Positions 13,566 through 24,803 of a stretch of DNA of 64,000 nt are shown here, one piece after another. The stretch's first letter is position 1, and every line of letters starts with the position of its first letter. The notes beneath the pieces are model-generated. The model was given only the letters and a program-made list of their open reading frames with translations. It searched no databases and was not told the origin of the DNA. Both the position numbers and the translations under genes were made by a program. The DNA comes from Linepithema humile (Eukaryota > Arthropoda > Insecta > Hymenoptera > Formicidae), in the NCBI RefSeq assembly GCF_040581485.1, contig NC_090131.1, positions 8,494,001-8,558,000 of the forward strand, read 5' to 3'.

Positions 13566-14360
13566 CTGAATTTCGAGGGCATTGCAAAGTGATGTGCTTC
13601 TCATCTACTGCCCTCACACAATTTGGCACATTCCATCTGTTCCAAAAGCCTTCAGCATAAGACTTCCATTCTTTTTCATTTGGTTGTGTTAAATATATTA
13701 GTTCTAATACATTTATTAGAACTTGGCATATTTCTTTAATTAGCATACGCACTGTCGACTCGCCAACTCGAAATGCTAAAGCGATAGATAAGGGAAGATC
13801 TCCAGTGGCAAGATATCTAAGAAAAATTTGTTATTATAATATCCACATTATTATTACTATTATTGATTATAATGAAATACTATCAAGATACGTTTCGAGT
13901 GAGATAGTTAATTATCTGTTTTAAAATCTACATCTTTTCTATTTGACAATAAGTATGTACAAGTAATAAATACTATTTTAATTTATACGTAACTAGTCTA
14001 AGATAATTTTTTAATACCTATTTAAACCCTATTTTTGTTACCTTAATAAAATTTGTATTTAATTGTTTTGAAATAAAAAATTAAAGTTCAAGTACAAAAA
14101 TTGTTAAACTACCTTAACACTATTAATAGTCTTTGTTCTGCAGGAAGTGCTCGATAGTGGTTTTTTGTTAAATAAGGTTCAGTTAATTGAAGTAGTTTGT
14201 TAAATATTGGTAAAGTCATTCTTGTATAACAGAAAAATAAATCTTCATCTTTTTTAAAATCTTGAAAGTGTTTCATAATCTCCGTATTTGCACCTTAATT
14301 GATTTATAGGTTTTACATGCCATTTTCTTTCATACTTTACATGTCTTTTTTGCGTTTTAA
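13566..14360 (-). pseudogene. PIF/Harbinger transposase (HARBI1-like) fragment, frameshifted and truncated
   Basis: Two exons are visible: about 14360-14113 and 13816-13566. The junction is in phase and restores the family signature RYLATGDLPLSIALAFRVG, followed by STVRMLIKEI and then WNVPNCVRAVDEKHI, the stretch carrying the first catalytic Asp of HARBI1-type DDE nucleases. Upstream the frame reads KWHVKPINQLRCKYGDYETL, but a one-base shift near 14270 separates it from KKDEDLFFCYTRMTLP. Downstream, after CPRNSGSL, the sequence runs into the 13409-13561 hairpin and the other catalytic residues are absent. It is a dead copy. Family assignment rests on these motifs. Confidence 0.8.
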
Positions 14361-14469
14361 TTTGTATATAAACATCCAAAATAAAACAATCAATAAAAAT
14401 TGTTTCTTTCTTTGCATTATTTTGCACTAGAAATTTTTTTGTAAAAGATTTAATTTTAACATTATAATT

Positions 14470-14497
14470 GTGTGTGTGTGTGGGGGGGGGGGGGGGG
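14470..14497. repeat. GT run followed by poly-G
   Basis: A (TG)n tract of about 12 bases passes straight into a run of about 17 G. Length in the assembly may be unreliable. Confidence 0.7.
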
Positions 14498-14499
14498 AA

Positions 14500-14927
14500 G
14501 TGCGCGTGCTGTACAAATATTTATTCCTATAATTATATTAATCAAAATTTATATAAAATAAAAAAAATATAACAGTATGTTCTAATTTTAATTTGTTAAG
14601 TTAAAGCATAAAATGTCTTGTTAAACTGTTTAGCAAAAAAATAGTTATATAATTTTAATAACAAAATAATTTAGATTACATATAAAATAATTATATATAC
14701 ATATAATTAGATTTAGACATATAATATTAGATCAAAAATTTGATTTATGAATAAGTATAACCTTTAATAAATACTTTTTATAAAGAAGTTAGGTTATATT
14801 CATTTATTGAAATACATTAAAATGCATAAAATTGTTATTACATATTTAACAGATTTATATATATTATATATTATAAATATTATATATTATAAATATTTAT
14901 AAAATATTCACCTTTTATTAGTAGTTG

Positions 14928-14960
<33 letters not shown>

Positions 14961-15221
14961 TGTTTTTTTTTATATATATTCGTTTATCACACGTACTTTT
15001 TGCAGCGTGACATGGTGTATATACGTTTAAGACTCGAGACACAAGACAGTATTGTGCGTCACTTCGAGACAAAGACTTAAGGCTGTCTTAAAATTATAAG
15101 ACAGCCATTCTGCTTAGGCCCTTAAGTTTCAGTCATGATTATATAAAACTTGCAAAGAGTGGCTAGTAAGATTAAAGACCAATTAAAGACATAGTAACTA
15201 CATATATTTTTTATTATACAA
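14500..15221. other. AT-rich spacer, no gene seen
   Basis: It contains TA dinucleotide runs (about 14920-14962) and otherwise unstructured AT-rich DNA. No ORF with recognisable content. Confidence 0.45.
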
Positions 15222-15534
15222 TTTTTTTTTTTTTTTTTTTTCGGAGATGGGAAAAATCTTCCAAAGACCCGCCCCTAGCCCGTACCAAGGGGGAGTGCTG
15301 GATTCAACCTGGAATTATATCCAGGCATAATCAAATCTGAGAATCTTTACCTTCTCAAAAGTTTCGATCCGGAGATCCCATGCGGGTGGCATCCCGGATC
15401 TTCCCCTCTGAAAACGATTCAACTCCCAGATATCTCATATACCCAGATGGTCAACCAGGCCGCCTACCAGCTAAAAAACCCACCTCAATAGCTACCTATA
15501 ACCTTTCTGAAACCCCCATGATTACGAAGGCCGC
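15222..15534 (-). mobile_element. 3' end of a poly(A)-tailed retroposon (minus strand)
   Basis: Read on the minus strand, a GC-richer unit of about 290 bp, containing CGGGATGCCACCCGCATGGG and ending in CCCATCTCCG, is followed by about 20 A residues (the T run at 15222-15241). This is the structure of a LINE or SINE 3' end. No coding sequence survives, so the family is not determined. Confidence 0.5.
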
Positions 15535-15643
15535 ATTTGCTGCATTCACACTGGGTCCGATTTCCGACGTACGACGTCCGATATCCAATAGGAGAATTTG
15601 TTTTATATAAAACAATCTTTCTTTCCAGTGTGAATCCAGCAAT
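15535..15643. repeat. 109-bp MITE
   Basis: Terminal inverted repeats of about 19 bp (left TGCATTCACACTGG, right CCAGTGTGAATCCAGCAA). The interior carries the GACGTACGACGTCCGATATC motif shared with the 12997-13380 element. It lies 24 bases past the stop codon of the ubiquitin-like gene. Confidence 0.75.
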
Positions 15644-15666
15644 TGCAACCAGATGATTATACATTT

Positions 15667-16628
15667 CTAGTTATACATTATATATTGTTTAACCAACTTT
15701 CTCAGCTGCGTCTTTGAGTATTCTGATACCCCGTGAACAAAATCCAAGAAGAACGTACATTTTGTTTGAATATTATAATCTGACAAAGTCCTTTGGTCTT
15801 CCATTTCTTTATAACACCCATAAGTCAAACTTTGTATAGATGGAAGAATTCCTAAAACAATAAAATGTTTTTTGTTATTTCAAAGTAATTAACATCAACC
15901 TCAATAAACATGTATATATTATTATACAGACTGTCCCGCATCGAGGGTCTGGCATGACATATCCTATAGTAATGAAGATATCTTTAGATCAATCTGCAAA
16001 TTGATCTGTAGATATTCTCATTTCTATGTGATATACTATACCTGAGCGCGCGAATTTGAAGCAACTTGATTAATCAACTTTAAATGCTTCCCATTTAAAA
16101 ACTATTTATAGCCTCGACATTTCAATGTTAGGATTTTCATCCCAAAATAATCTCATGAATGTGCCATTACCATATAATGCGTTCAGTATGAAACACCCTG
16201 TATATAGATTTTATCATGATTTTATCAATAGATATTTAGACTAGTATAAGTCATTTTTTTTATTAAAAAAATATAAAACTCGAGATAATTAATGTTTCTT
16301 TTACATAAAAATAATAAAAAATTATAAAACTTTTGTAAAATATATTTTAAATGTGCAAAATTAAATTATGCAATTTTATTCTTTTATTCTAATAACAAAT
16401 CTAATAACAAACCTCATTTATAAGTTTAACATATAGTTATATATGTAACATATAACTACTCTCTCTTTCTTTCTCTCTTCTCAAAAGTAGATTAAAGTAG
16501 ATATTTATATTAAACATTTTCTTACCTACTATAAAGTAAATTTCTTCCTTCACGATTTCTATTGTATCGGATTCCTCAACCTCGACAGTGATGGTATTTT
16601 CTCCAAAAATATTCACAAAGATCTGCAT
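15667..16628 (-). CDS. Divergent ubiquitin-like protein, two exons, no C-terminal di-glycine
   Basis: Exon 1 is 16628-16526 and exon 2 is 15851-15667 (GT/AG borders, phase 1). Together they encode 95 aa. Residues 1-34 begin MQIFVNIFGENTITVEVEES and continue DTIEIVKEEI, aligning to the ubiquitin N-terminus. Exon 2 supplies MEDQRTLSDYNIQ, matching ubiquitin LEDGRTLSDYNIQ. The alignment needs a single one-residue insertion near position 47. A lysine is kept at the Lys48-equivalent site but not at Lys63. The end is altered: where ubiquitin has RLRGG, this has VHGVS and then about 20 extra residues, so conventional activation by an E1 enzyme looks impossible. The intron contains a decayed foldback element. 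It may be a decayed ubiquitin copy or a diverged gene; the preserved exon phase argues that it was once transcribed. It is not a processed pseudogene, because of the intron. Confidence 0.75.
15929..16202. repeat. Decayed relative of the ACAGGGTG foldback family
   Basis: The right end reads GAAACACCCTGTATA, and the preceding sequence (CTCGACATTTCAATGTTAGG, then ATTTTCATCCC) resembles the right arm of the 7735-8700 element. The left arm is mostly unrecognisable. It lies in the intron of the ubiquitin-like gene. Confidence 0.5.
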
Positions 16629-16873
16629 GATCCTGTAACATAATATCAACTGCATTAATTTAATGATTCTGTAACAGTATAAGTATTTATTTGATTTATC
16701 CATTAAATTTTACCATCAAAATCTATTGTTTCAAATATTTGTTGAAAAATTTCTTTCTTTTAATCAAAACCTTATCTACAATAATAATTAGATGTCAAAA
16801 TGAAGAGGCTTGCCGAGCATCCCAAGTCATGTAAGCATAGAAGGAAACGAGTGGGCAGACCGGCTAGCTGACC

Positions 16874-17039
16874 CAGTAAACACAAGCTAACAGTAATATA
16901 ACGTCAATGTTATAATTTCCTACTCAACAATGTAACTGCAATACAACATGCCTTGTACGTAACAATTATATTGTTGAGTGAGAAATTATAACATCAATGT
17001 TACTGCGTTACTTACGTTACTGTTACTTTGCATTTACTG
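16874..17039. repeat. 166-bp MITE inserted in the LINE coding region
   Basis: Termini CAGTAAACACAAGCTAACAG and the inverse (TGTTACTTTGCATTTACTG) bound a near-palindrome built on AACGTCAATGTTATAATTTC. It interrupts the LINE between the RNase H block and the C-terminal Cys/His block. Confidence 0.7.
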
Positions 17040-17630
17040 AGAAAGAAGCCACAACTGAAGAAGAAAATAAAACGATTGAAATCCCGGTTTGGAACTTTAG
17101 ATTTGTCTTTAAGAAAGAGACGTGAAACATGACCCAAGATACAATTATTAAAAAAGCCCAATATAAAGGAAGTTTCTATTTCCAAAACTTCTACAATAGG
17201 AAAAAAACCAAACCGTGGTTTAATAAAATAAATATGGAAAGATACTTCGTAACACTGGTAAACAGGATAAGAGCAAATCACTTCAATTTGAATGAATCTC
17301 TGGCCAGAAAGAAATACATCGAGCATGCGCGATGCGACTGTGGCAACGATTTGGAGAGCCTAGAGCACGTGATATGGAGATGCAGTAGGTACGATGACGC
17401 AAGAATCAAGATGGACGCTGAGCTCCGTGCGGCAAACATCACGGAAGAGCTGGACGTGTTAGAGTTAATCAAGAAAAAGGACTGGATGGCGAGGAGCGAT
17501 GAAAGAAGGGGGGAGCTAGAAACAGCTTGATGGCGAGGGGCGATGAAGGAAGGAGAGAGTATGATGATCTCATCGACAAACAGTAGCTGTCTGAGATAGC
17601 TTCTGTTCGCCGATGAGATCATCATTGCCC

Positions 17631-17719
17631 CTCTTGCCGCTCGTTCCTCTCAGCATTTGTCCCTCTTGCCGCTCGCCCCTCTCTGCATTTGCCCCTCTTG
17701 CCGCTCGTCCCTCTTTGCG
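17631..17719. repeat. 32-bp tandem repeat in the LINE 3' UTR
   Basis: About three units of roughly 32 bp share CCTCTTGCCGCTCG followed by CCTCTC and GCATTTG. About two inverted units of the same sequence occur at 35513-35570. Confidence 0.7.
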
Positions 17720-17726
17720 CATGAGG

Positions 17727-17901
17727 CAGTGATGCGATCTTTCCCACAGCGGTCCCGGCTTGGCTATGCTCGGCTGCCTCACACAACCTTACAGAAGCGC
17801 TACGTGTGCACACGGATACGTGACGTAGCGCTTCTGTAAGGTTGTGTGAGGCAGCCGAGCACAGCCGAGCCGAGACCGCTGTGGGAAAGATCGCATCACT
17901 G
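17727..17901. repeat. hAT-type MITE with 8-bp target duplication
   Basis: A 175-bp near-palindrome begins CAGTGATGCGATCTTTCC and ends with its complement. It is flanked by an identical 8-bp direct repeat, GCATGAGG (17719-17726 and 17902-17909). The CAGTG start and the 8-bp duplication are those of hAT elements. The homologous LINE tail at about 35500 (inverted) has a single GCATGAGG and no insert, which is the empty site. Confidence 0.85.
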
Positions 17902-17979
17902 GCATGAGGTAACCTTCTCTCTAAGATCTTGGCAACATTCCTCTAATCAGAGGATAACCTTAAAAAAAAAAAAAAAAAT

Positions 17980-18141
17980 TGCTGCCTCACGACAGCTCCA
18001 TTGCTCTCCCATTTATTCCGACCGCCTACCAAATATCTAAACAAGCTTTACTACTTTTACAATTACGTTACGTATACTATAGATTGGAGTATATTGGAGC
18101 AATTAGGAGCATGTTGGTTGACGCCATTGCATCGTCCTCAC
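17980..18141. other. Unassigned spacer up to the BEL insertion
   Basis: No gene recognised. It ends in CTCAC (18137-18141), the left copy of the 5-bp target duplication of the BEL element. Confidence 0.5.
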
Positions 18142-18673
18142 TGTTCACGAGTGCGCCTCCGATAGCTCGGGGAGCGAATCTTGTTTCGTTATCACACCGA
18201 CGGCTCGGAACACTAATCAGCTTGTGACTGATAGGTGCCGGTAGAATCAGACTGAACGACAATTGACGTGAAGTTCTTTAATGAGCAAAGTCACTTAATT
18301 ACCACGTACATTTTACGCGGATCGCGAAGACCTGTAATCGCGCGGACTCCGTTCTGACTCCCACACGACTTAATACTCGCTCGCACGTTTCCCGCATTCG
18401 ACTGACTGGTCTCTCGTTCGGAGCGCGCTCCGGAACGTTGGTCCTTTTCTAACGAAAAGGAGATGGATCCACGAATGACAATTGTCAATAGATCTCGCGA
18501 TCTAATTAGGCCTATCAGGAGCGACCAGCAGTGCGAACGTCGTTGCTGTGCAAACAATGCTGTTTGTCATGTAGGCCAATGTTTTGATCATCGGCATCAA
18601 CAATTACCGGCTGACTATGTCCTTCGACAAGGCCTTGATGCTTCTAGAAGGTTCGCACTGCTGCTCGCGAACA
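18142..18673 (-). repeat. BEL 3' LTR
   Basis: About 532 bp bounded by TG...CA with near-inverse 10-bp ends. The part 18421-18673 is shared with the other LTR. The portion 18142-18420 has no visible counterpart at the other end. A purine-rich stretch (on the minus strand AAGGCGGGCGGTA) directly precedes the LTR as a candidate polypurine tract. Confidence 0.75.
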
Positions 18674-18781
18674 TACCGCCCGCCTTGCACTCTCCGGGTG
18701 CAACATAAGACGTGGCAAACGAGAGACTTGGTCCTTGAATTTATCGGAGTCTGGGTACAAGTACATAGTATGATTTACACG

Positions 18782-21700
18782 CTACTTACAGTCAGTATCG
18801 TCGCGGTCGAACGGGATAGGCAATCGACATACCTGTACTATTGGTCGGCGCAATTCTGAGTTCGCAGTGCGTAGCGTGACTACCCTTACAAGGCCATCGG
18901 AGCCGGGGTGAGTCTCTACGATGCGCGCGAGTTTCCACTGCGTAGGTGGAAGTAATTTGTCCTTGAGGAGGACAAGCTCGCCGATTCGCGCATTGGCTTG
19001 CGCGTCCGTCCATTTGGATCGCGTCTGCAGCGAGTGCAGATATTCCTGCGACCAGCGACGCCAAAATGACTCTTCCATTTCGCGGACATGCTGCCATCGC
19101 GATAACGTTCCGGGATTCGCTCCGGCGACAGATTCCTCCGGCACGGCGAGGAGCGGTCAGCCTATTAGAAAATGACCGGGCGTTATCGCGGCAAGATCCG
19201 ATGGATCGTCAGACTGAGCGGCCAATGGTCGTGAGTTCAAACACGCTTCTATTTTGCATAGCAAGGTGACGAACTCCGCGCGCGAGAGCGTGCGCGCGCC
19301 CGCGATGCGTTTAAAATGGAGTTTGAAGCCCTTCACGGCCGCTTCCCACAGGCCGCCGAAATGCGGCGCGGCGGGAGGAGAAAAGTGCCAAGAAATTTTG
19401 TCATTAACGACAGACGCTCGCAGCTCTTCGTCGTTATTTATCGATTTCCATGCTCGATACAGTTCGCGGTCAGCGCCTTGGAAATTCGTGCCGTTGTCGC
19501 TATGGACATGAGTCGGGAGTCCACGTCGGCTAGTGAAACGAGAAAAGGCCGCTAAAAACGCTGAGGTGGAGTAGTCTTCCACACATTCTAAGTGAACGGC
19601 CTTAGTGACGAAGCAGACGAATACTGCTACGAAGTGCTTGTAAGTGCGCTGACCGCGCGCTGCATGCGTGGTTACAAGAAATGGACCGGCATAATCAAGA
19701 CCGACGCTGGAGAACGGTGGAGCCGGGTTAACGCGGCGTGCCGGAAGGGCCGCCATTTTCTGATTTAACGGTTTCGCACGGTTACGCACGCAGATAACGC
19801 AGTTCCGAATGTGCTGTTTCACTAGCGAACGAGCGGAGATGATCCAATATTGTTGGCGGAGAACGCGGAGTGTTAATTGCGTCCCGCCGTGCAATGTCAC
19901 TTTATGAGCCTTACTAATGAGCAGGCGTACGACCCTATGATCGGCTAAAATAATAGGATGCCTTTCGGCGTAACTAAGAAAGGCGCGTTCTAATCGCCCG
20001 CCGAGACGGAGCAGTTTATCCTCCCCAATGAAAGGCTGAAGAGCCTTCAAACGACTGGAGCGATGGATCGAGCCAGTTTTTTGCAGCGACTCTAATTCGA
20101 GAGCGAATTGTGAGGTCTGCACGGTAGTTAACCAGAAGAGCTCCGCGTTCTTCAGTTCTTCGCACGTGAGAGTTGATTCAAAGTTTCCGTGCGCTGTATG
20201 TCGCGCCCTTAATTTGGCAATGAATTTTTTAGCGTTCGCGGTAGCGCGAACGAGTAAAGTCCATGTCGAGTAAGTGTCTGGAAGATCCCACTCTGGATCC
20301 CCGTTTACATGCTGAACGGAGGCGCGAGCGGCTTCCGTCAGAATAGTGCGGGTAGCGCCTTCACGCTTGGTTTGATCTGGCCAAGCGGGGGAGGGTTGAC
20401 GAAGCCACAGAGGGCCATTCCACCACAGGGGGTGTGTCTTGAGATCGCTCGTAGAAATTCCTCGAGACGCACAATCAGCTGGGTTTTGCTCTGACGGGAC
20501 GTGATTCCATTTTATCGTCGGGTTGACCGATTGAATCTCTGACACGCGATTCGCCACGTATGTTTTCCAACGCGAAGGATGTTGTGACACCCACGCTAGG
20601 GCGACGGTGGAGTCGGTCCATCCGTATCGGGGAACGTATCCGTAATCGAGCGCCGTTGAGACCCACGTGATTAGTCGGCTCAGCAACACAATCGCGTTCA
20701 ACTCCAATCGAGGTATGCTGATTGTTTTAATCGGCGCGACTTTCGTCCTCGCGACGAGTAAGTGCGTGCGAATTTCAGAGAAGCTATGAATGACACGAAG
20801 GTAGACGGCGGCCGCGTAGGCGCGCGTGGAAGCGTCCGCAAACCCGTGAATCTCTACCCCTAAGTTCTCGTGATGACGCCCGACCCACCGTGGGATTCGG
20901 ATCTCGAACAATTGCGTGAGTTGTTCGCGATAATCGACCCATCTGGTCTGAATGTCCGTCGGGAGTGGATCGTCCCATTCAAGCCGAGCTAACCACAGTT
21001 CTTGCATAAGAACTTTCGCGGTGATTACGACCGGCGCGACCCATCCGAGTGGGTCGTATAATTTGGCGACACATGATAGTACTGATCGTTTCGTCGTTGA
21101 CTCATTCCGATCGTCAGTGACCGTGAATTGAAAGAAATCGTCGCGCGGCTGCCATGTCAACCCGAGAATCTTTTGTATTCCGGTTTCCTCGAAGGACAGC
21201 TGTTTCGCGTTAATGATTTCGGCGGGTAGATCCCGAAGTGCGTCCGGTGTGTTCGCGCTCCATTTACGTAACGGAAATCCGCCACAATTCATCATTGCAA
21301 TCAGCTGATCGCGTGTCTCGATGAGCTCCGCGACGGTATCCGCTCCGATGAGCACATCATCTACGTAGATGTATTTGTCTAACACCGCGGCGGCCTTAGG
21401 AAATCGTGATCCCTCGTCAGCCATTAGCTGACGTAGTACGCGCATCGCCAAGTATGGCGCTGACGCGGTGCCGTAGGTAACCGTAAGAAGACGGTAACTG
21501 TGTGGTGATTCTGCGCCCGGCGGCTGCCACAATATACGCTGATAATCAGCGTCAAGCGTATGAATGCGGATTTGCCGGAACATCTTCTCGATGTCCGCAG
21601 AGCAAACCACCTTGAACATTCTCCATCGCAAGAGGATTGCAGCGAGATCTTGTTGAAGTTTCTGACCGATCAATAGATGGTCGTTCAAGGACGTGCCGTT

Positions 21701-23817
21701 CGACGTACGACACGAAGCGTTGAAGACTACCCGTAACTTGGTAGTCGTGTTTGTTGCCCGCAACACGGGGTGGTGCGGAATGTACACCGGCAGACGCGTT
21801 GGATCTTCGCTGAGCGGAACCATCTCCAAGTGCGAGAGGTTTTCGTACTCCGTCAGGAAGTGAGCGTACTCTGTCGCAATCTCGGGATGTCGCTTTAATC
21901 GCGACTGGAGTCGGACGAGCATCCGCTCGGCGATCGCGCGGGACGCACCGATTTCAGGCGGCGTGTCCGTTTTGAAGGGAAGCCGGACCGTGTAACGGCC
22001 GGAATCGTCTCGCGAGTGAGTCGCGAGAAAGAAATTTTCGCACTTCTCCTCGTCGGCTGTCAACCGAGAGGACGACGACGGGATGTCCTCGTCCGTCCAG
22101 AATCTCTGAAGCAGAACGTCGATAGGAGCATCCGAAGTAACATTATTTACTGCGGCGGCCGCGACAGAAGACCTGGTCGGTCCTGTGGGCCCCGAGATGA
22201 TCCACCCGAGAGCGGTGGCTTGAGCGGTCGGAGAGCCTGTAGGCCCTTGACGCAAATCATTGCGAAGCAATGTTCCGTACAGATCCGCGCCTATCAATAG
22301 ATGTATTGGATGGCGGGATGACGGATCCGGATCTGCCAGCTGCAGATCGCGCAAATGCGACCACTCGTGAAGCGGTCGCATGCGGGAAGCCGCGTACGCC
22401 GTGATTCTTTGGTATGAGTACGCGAGAAGAGAGAAAGCGGGCTTATCCGCGAAGCGCGATGAAAGTTTCAATTGAACGCACGAGCGCGCTGAGCCGCTGT
22501 ATTTCTCCCCAAAACATCGAATCGGCAAATTTACTTGATACCGTCTGGTTCGCAATAACTGACAGAAAGCTTCCGAGATGAAGCTGAAGGTCGACCCTTG
22601 GTCGAGTAGCGCGCGTGTTTGGAAGGTGCGACCTTCCGCGGTCTTTACGCTAACCCACGCGGTCGCTAGTAAAACAGCACCGGGACCGGACGGTTCCGGT
22701 GCGACGGACTGCACTGTCGCAGCCTCTGAGTTCTTTGAATCGTCTTGATTCGCGGGCTTAACAACGTCGGAAGCGGACGTTGTTCCGTGTGGTTCGCTTG
22801 ACGGAGCCGTGTCGCGATGCAGCGTAGAGTGATGCGCGCGCTTACATCGGAAGCAACGCGACGTCGTGGGGCACTTTGACGAAAAATGCCCGTTTCGCAA
22901 ACAATTGCAGCATAACTTATGCCTTTTGACGGTTTGCCATCGCGAATCAATCGGTTGGCTTAGGAACGAGGGGCACTTGTGCAACGCATGAGTTCCGACG
23001 CACTTCGCGCATTTACCGCTATTCACTGTATGAACCGATCCACGAAGTCTTTCATTTCGCGCGGAAGGAGTCGATCCTTCCGTATATTTTGGCGGTGCCG
23101 TTAGTCCGCGAACTCGATTCGTCATAAAATCTGAAAGATCGCGATAAGTCGGACAATCCTTGAAATCTCCACGCCGGAGGTTCCACTCACGCCGCGTGCT
23201 ATCGCTAAATTTTCGGGAAATTATATAAACGAGCAGGTCGTCCCACGTGTCGACGGGACGGCCCATGCACGCGAGTGCAGCAAGCGAGGCAGACGCGGTG
23301 TCGCGAAGATTTTTCAGCTCGGCGGCGCTTTCGGAACGCATGGCAGGCATGTCCGTGAACGCTCGTATGTGCGCGGTCACTATCGCGAACGAGTTGTCGT
23401 ATTCATCCACTAGCAGTCGCCATGTCGCATCGTATCCCGATTCGGAAATTTGAATGTTATTAATTAATCGGGCGGCGTCTTCCGCGACGCACGCCTTCAG
23501 ATAGTGCAGCTTCTGAATGGCTGTCAAAGAATCGTTATCGGCAATTAAGGTTTCGAAAATACCTTTGAAATTCGCCCATTCCGTGAGCTTTCCGTTAAAT
23601 TTTGGCAGATTGATGCGTGGCAACTGCATGGGAGCCGCAGCGGTCGCGTCGCGACAAGACGAGTCGGTACTCGTATTCTTATATTCTACTTGTTGTCCAC
23701 TAAACTTGCCAAACGCCTCGTGGAGATGATCAACCGCCTCGTGGTAGGCCTCCTCTGCAGCCAGAAATTCCTGATCCTTGAAGTAACCGCATGTCCGTCG
23801 CTCCTCGTCGGACGCTG
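18782..23817 (-). CDS. BEL/Pao polyprotein (gag, protease, RT, RNase H, integrase), 3' three quarters
   Basis: Open from the gypsy insertion point (23817) to TAG/TAA at 18782, except for one in-frame TGA at 19159-19157. Order on the minus strand: gag DUF1759-like block (PRINLPKFNGKLTEWANF, about 23625-23570), Cys/His knuckles (about 23015-22810), A17-type protease with LLDQGSTFSFIS (about 22610), and reverse transcriptase with the active-site box YVDDVLIG (about 21370-21350). These are followed by RNase H with LNAIVLLSRLI, an integrase with H/C zinc site CVICVRNRA and HSDNGTNF (about 19510-19485), and the C-terminal DUF5641-like block. The stop removes the last 125 residues. Composition is GC-richer than the surroundings. 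Function is copying and integration of the element; this copy is disabled by the stop and by the gypsy insertion. Confidence 0.88.
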
Positions 23818-24361
23818 TGTTGTGTGTCGAAAGACCACAACGTAATAATTATAGGTTAATTAGGCAATAACAATAATAAACATTTAGAAGGCCATTAATC
23901 GAGGCCACTTCTCGAGAATCCTGTGACAAAAGTTATTTAATTATTAAACAATTAGGCGCTGACGCGAGCACTCGTTCTTAGAAGCCCGAGTGTCACTTGC
24001 GTCTAAAGTAGGTTAAACAGATCAGCATTTTGGTAACACAATGGATCGATATAGTTCAAGTCTCATTGTGTTCCGAATACTGATCCGTATAAATTAAGGC
24101 GGCACACAAGGCGCCGCGGGTTTTTATCAGCAAAGTTCCGGACGAAGCACGACACGTCGCGTACACGCGTAACCACGGTAGTACGGTCGCCGAATAAGTG
24201 AGGTGACAAGTGTAATAAGAAGATACCAAATAAAAGCTATTCTATATATATATTCAGAAGTGCTTAATTATTCTACACTCTCCGAGCCAAAGCCCCCTTG
24301 ACCAGCACGGCGAATCCCGAATCTATACGCAGCGCCTACCGCTACCATAGTAGGCGCAACA
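23818..24361 (+). repeat. Gypsy-1 5' LTR
   Basis: Begins TGTTGTGTGTCGAAAGACC and ends GTAGGCGCAACA. A candidate primer-binding stretch starting TGGTGGCAGCGGTGGG follows four bases later (24366). Confidence 0.92.
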
Positions 24362-24803
24362 AATTGGTGGCAGCGGTGGGATTCGCCATCTTTACCGTTT
24401 ACCTGGATGTTCTGAATACCCTGATGATCTGGGCACGGCTGCAGCTGGACCAAGAAGCCTAACTCGAAAAGTTAGAAGCGCAGGCGCCAGAGCTAAAAAC
24501 AACGCAAAACGAAAGTTAAAGTGTTGAAACTGGTGACCAAGAAAGTGACAAGGCCGAAGCAACCCGCAGCAGCAAACAGCAGAGGGACAGCATGAGCCTA
24601 GCAGAACGCCGCAGGAGCTGAATCAGCGCAACCTGAGCAGAGCGGCCTTATCGCAGAGACGAACCGCGACCTGCCTCAACAGCCGACAGCCGGACGCAGA
24701 AGACAGCCCGACGCAACGGCACGAGCAGCGATTCAACATGCGAGCGATAATAATTCTGTAAGTTACTGACAAAAAATTGTACACTAAAAGTTAAGCGGCG
24801 TTA

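Larger units (their letters stand above)
16808..17979 (+). mobile_element. Non-LTR retrotransposon (LINE) 3' portion, decayed
   Basis: The left end encodes PSHVSIEGNEWADRLAD, the last conserved block of a LINE RNase H domain. After a MITE insertion (16874-17039) coding resumes. At 17129-17530 a 133-codon frame shows the ORF2 C-terminal pattern of reverse-transcriptase LINEs, FVTLVNRIRANHFNLNESLA followed by a Cys/His cluster of the form CDCG-x8-EHVIWRC. An in-frame TGA near 17126 separates the two coding pieces. The 3' UTR (17531-17979) carries short hairpins and about three 32-bp tandem units. It ends in about 17 A residues (17963-17979), as expected for a retroposed 3' end. Confidence 0.75.

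Noticed and set aside
17278..17625. 115-codon minus-strand open frame
   Set aside because: It is the antisense of the LINE C-terminal ORF; composition is Ser/Leu-rich with no motif.
18463..18708. Plus-strand open frames in the BEL LTR
   Set aside because: They overlap the LTR shared with 33280-33532 and show no conserved protein features.
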